Source: Candidatus Babeliales bacterium (lineage in GTDB: Bacteria; Babelota; Babeliae; Babelales; RVW-14). Taken from it: DNA of 32,344 bases. Shown piece by piece: positions 31,168 through 32,344 of the stretch. How positions within the stretch are numbered: position 1 is the first letter of the stretch; the number at the start of each line of letters is the position of its first letter. The stretch lies in NCBI GenBank assembly GCA_019746485.1, contig JAIERW010000037.1, positions 1 to 32,344 on the forward strand, written 5' to 3'. Position numbers and translations under genes: made by a program. The notes under the pieces were generated by a model. That model was not told where the DNA came from. It did no database searches and worked only from the letters and a program-made list of their open reading frames with translations.

Positions 31168-31237
31168 TCAGTCAGTTTTGCTCAAAATACTACTTTTTTA
31201 GACAGAGTACGCAAATCACTTTAAACTAAGCAAGAAA

Positions 31238-31293
31238 AGCCCATACTACGCTCTTCGTGCCTTGCACTTGTAGCTTCGTATGGCAGGCGCTCC
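31238..31293. repeat. Degenerate copy of the dispersed GC-rich repeat
   Basis: The minus strand reads AGCGCCTGCCATACGAAG then CACGAAGAGCGTAG, close to the GGCGCCTGTCCGCCATAG and CCACGAAGG of the copy at 19331. It lies in the leader of the cysteine desulfurase gene. Confidence 0.45.
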
Positions 31294-31316
31294 TAACTTA
31301 AATCACGAGTTTATTA

Positions 31317-32344
31317 ATGAATGCCCAAGACATAAAAAAACAATTTCCTATCTTCAGCAACCTGCAAAACCAGAATAAAAACCTGGTTTACGTCGACAGC
31401 GCGGCAACCTACCAAAAACCGCAAGCAGTAATCGATGCCATGAACGCTTTTTATACCACGTCGTACGCCAGCGTACACCGCGGACTCTATGAACTTGGTG
31501 AACAGGCAACTGAACAGTACGAAGCAGTGCGCGGCAAAGTTGCAGCTTTCATTAATGCCGCACACGCTGAAGAAATTGTTTTTACCAAGGGCGCAACCGA
31601 AGGCTTTAACTTTATTGCCCAAAGCTGGGCAGAACAAAACTTACAAGCTGGGGACGAAATTTTACTCACGCAGGCCGAGCACCATGCAAACTTAGTGCCG
31701 TGGCAGCGCGTTGCACAAAAGACCGGTGCCAAGCTGCGCTTTGTACCCATCAATCTGAAAACTTTTATGTGCGATTTCACGCCAGATTTAATTACACCAA
31801 AAACTAAGTTAGTCAGCGTAACATATGATTCAAACGTGCTGGGGCCAATCTGGCCAGAAGGCATACTTGAAGATATTATTGCAAGCGCACACGCCGTTGG
31901 CGCGCGCGTTATGCTGGACACAACCCAGGCAATGATTCATGAAAAAATTAACGTACAAAAACTAAATGCCGACTTCGTTTCTTTTTCTGGCCATAAGATG
32001 GCTGGCCCTACTGGCATTGGCGCTTTGTACATCAAAAAAGAACTGCACGACCACGTAGAGCCGTACCAAGTAGGCGGTTCAATGGTCTACTCAGTTTCTT
32101 TTGAACAAGCAACCTGGGCAGCAGCCCCACAAAAGTTTGAAGCTGGTACGCCAGCAATTGCCGAAGTTATTGGGCTTGGCGCGGCAATCGATTTTTTAAA
32201 TCAGATAAACTTTGATGCGCTAGCCGCACACGAGGCAGCACTCACGCACCAGCTAGTGCAAGGCTTGCAAAAGCTTAATGGCGTGCATATCGCTGGTAAT
32301 CATGAAGCGCTTGTTGAGCAAGGTCACTTGGTCAGTTTTTGGGT
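31317..32344 (+). CDS. sufS: SufS-like cysteine desulfurase, 3' end cut by the window edge
   Basis: The 342 visible residues belong to class V aminotransferases of the SufS/CsdA group: LVYVDSAATYQKPQAVIDAM, YASVHRGLYELGEQATEQYE, VFTKGATEGFNFIAQSW, QAEHHANLVPWQ (His123), and the PLP lysine in SFSGHKMAGPTGIGALYI (Lys227). The canonical DGAQ motif reads DTTQ (Asp201), and HTLS-type residues are YELG. SufS removes sulfur from cysteine for Fe-S cluster assembly. The start is the ATG at 31317; the ATG four bases later is out of frame and stops at once. The catalytic-cysteine loop near the C-terminus lies beyond or at the edge, so its presence cannot be judged. Confidence 0.9.
   Translation, partial: MNAQDIKKQFPIFSNLQNQNKNLVYVDSAATYQKPQAVIDAMNAFYTTSYASVHRGLYELGEQATEQYEAVRGKVAAFINAAHAEEIVFTKGATEGFNFIAQSWAEQNLQAGDEILLTQAEHHANLVPWQRVAQKTGAKLRFVPINLKTFMCDFTPDLITPKTKLVSVTYDSNVLGPIWPEGILEDIIASAHAVGARVMLDTTQAMIHEKINVQKLNADFVSFSGHKMAGPTGIGALYIKKELHDHVEPYQVGGSMVYSVSFEQATWAAAPQKFEAGTPAIAEVIGLGAAIDFLNQINFDALAAHEAALTHQLVQGLQKLNGVHIAGNHEALVEQGHLVSFW

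Noticed and set aside
31487..31921. Minus-strand open frame of 144 codons
   Set aside because: It is antisense to the cysteine desulfurase; its Ser/Ala-rich composition is a mirror of that gene.

Overview
The window looks like a piece of chromosome from a host-dependent, reductively evolved bacterium, most likely a member of Candidatus Dependentiae (TM6/Babeliales). That assignment is inference. It rests on many Sec signal peptides on proteins of no known family, eukaryote-type domains (ankyrin repeats, a RING-H2 finger, an SLC25 mitochondrial-carrier fold), a Rickettsia-type valyl-tRNA synthetase, tight gene overlaps, and dispersed GC-rich repeats in otherwise AT-rich spacers. The standard bacterial code is used: TGA is a genuine stop, for example at the end of the gene at 732.

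Layout. 1-440: the start of an exported ankyrin protein, cut by the left edge. 732-2120: an MGDG-synthase-like glycosyltransferase whose 3' end overlaps a convergent exported protein (2076-2714). 2731-5641: overlapping ybeY and valS on the minus strand. 5914-10320: three tandem plus-strand genes for exported paralogues sharing an N-terminal helical domain; their C-termini differ (RING-H2; coiled coil; long acidic repeats plus a basic tail). The array ends in a strong terminator. 10383-13333: small membrane proteins and a DEAD-box RNA helicase operon. 13630-16296: an exported alpha/beta hydrolase, a zinc-ribbon protein, and an exported protein with a duplicated toxin-nuclease-like domain. 16409-18132: a methyltransferase, a Nudix hydrolase and a DUF2442/DUF4160 pair. 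18369-19569: an RlmM-like rRNA methyltransferase behind tRNA-Glu and tRNA-Lys. 19728-23229: mgtE, an RluD-like synthase, initiator tRNA and truB. 23401-25166: a Ser-rich exported protein and a MerR regulator. 25274-28156: an exported protein overlapping a biotin carboxylase, which overlaps a biotin carrier protein. 28238-31124: an exported hydrolase with a cysteine nucleophile, then a secreted thermonuclease translationally coupled to a signal-peptide-bearing mitochondrial-carrier homologue. 31317-end: a SufS-like cysteine desulfurase, cut by the right edge.

Housekeeping genes for translation and RNA modification (valS, ybeY, truB, RluD-like, RlmM-like, deaD, three tRNAs) are interleaved with a dense set of exported accessory proteins; about eleven of 29 protein genes carry signal peptides. 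The leads most worth following are the modular exported family with a RING finger, the coupled nuclease/SLC25 pair (a possible nucleotide-scavenging unit), and the exported protein whose duplicated nuclease-like domain has lost its histidines in the second copy.

No gene-free stretch reaches 300 bases. The longest are 441-731 and 13334-13629, which hold only promoter-like elements and one inverted repeat. I saw no CRISPR array, insertion sequence, rRNA or replication origin.
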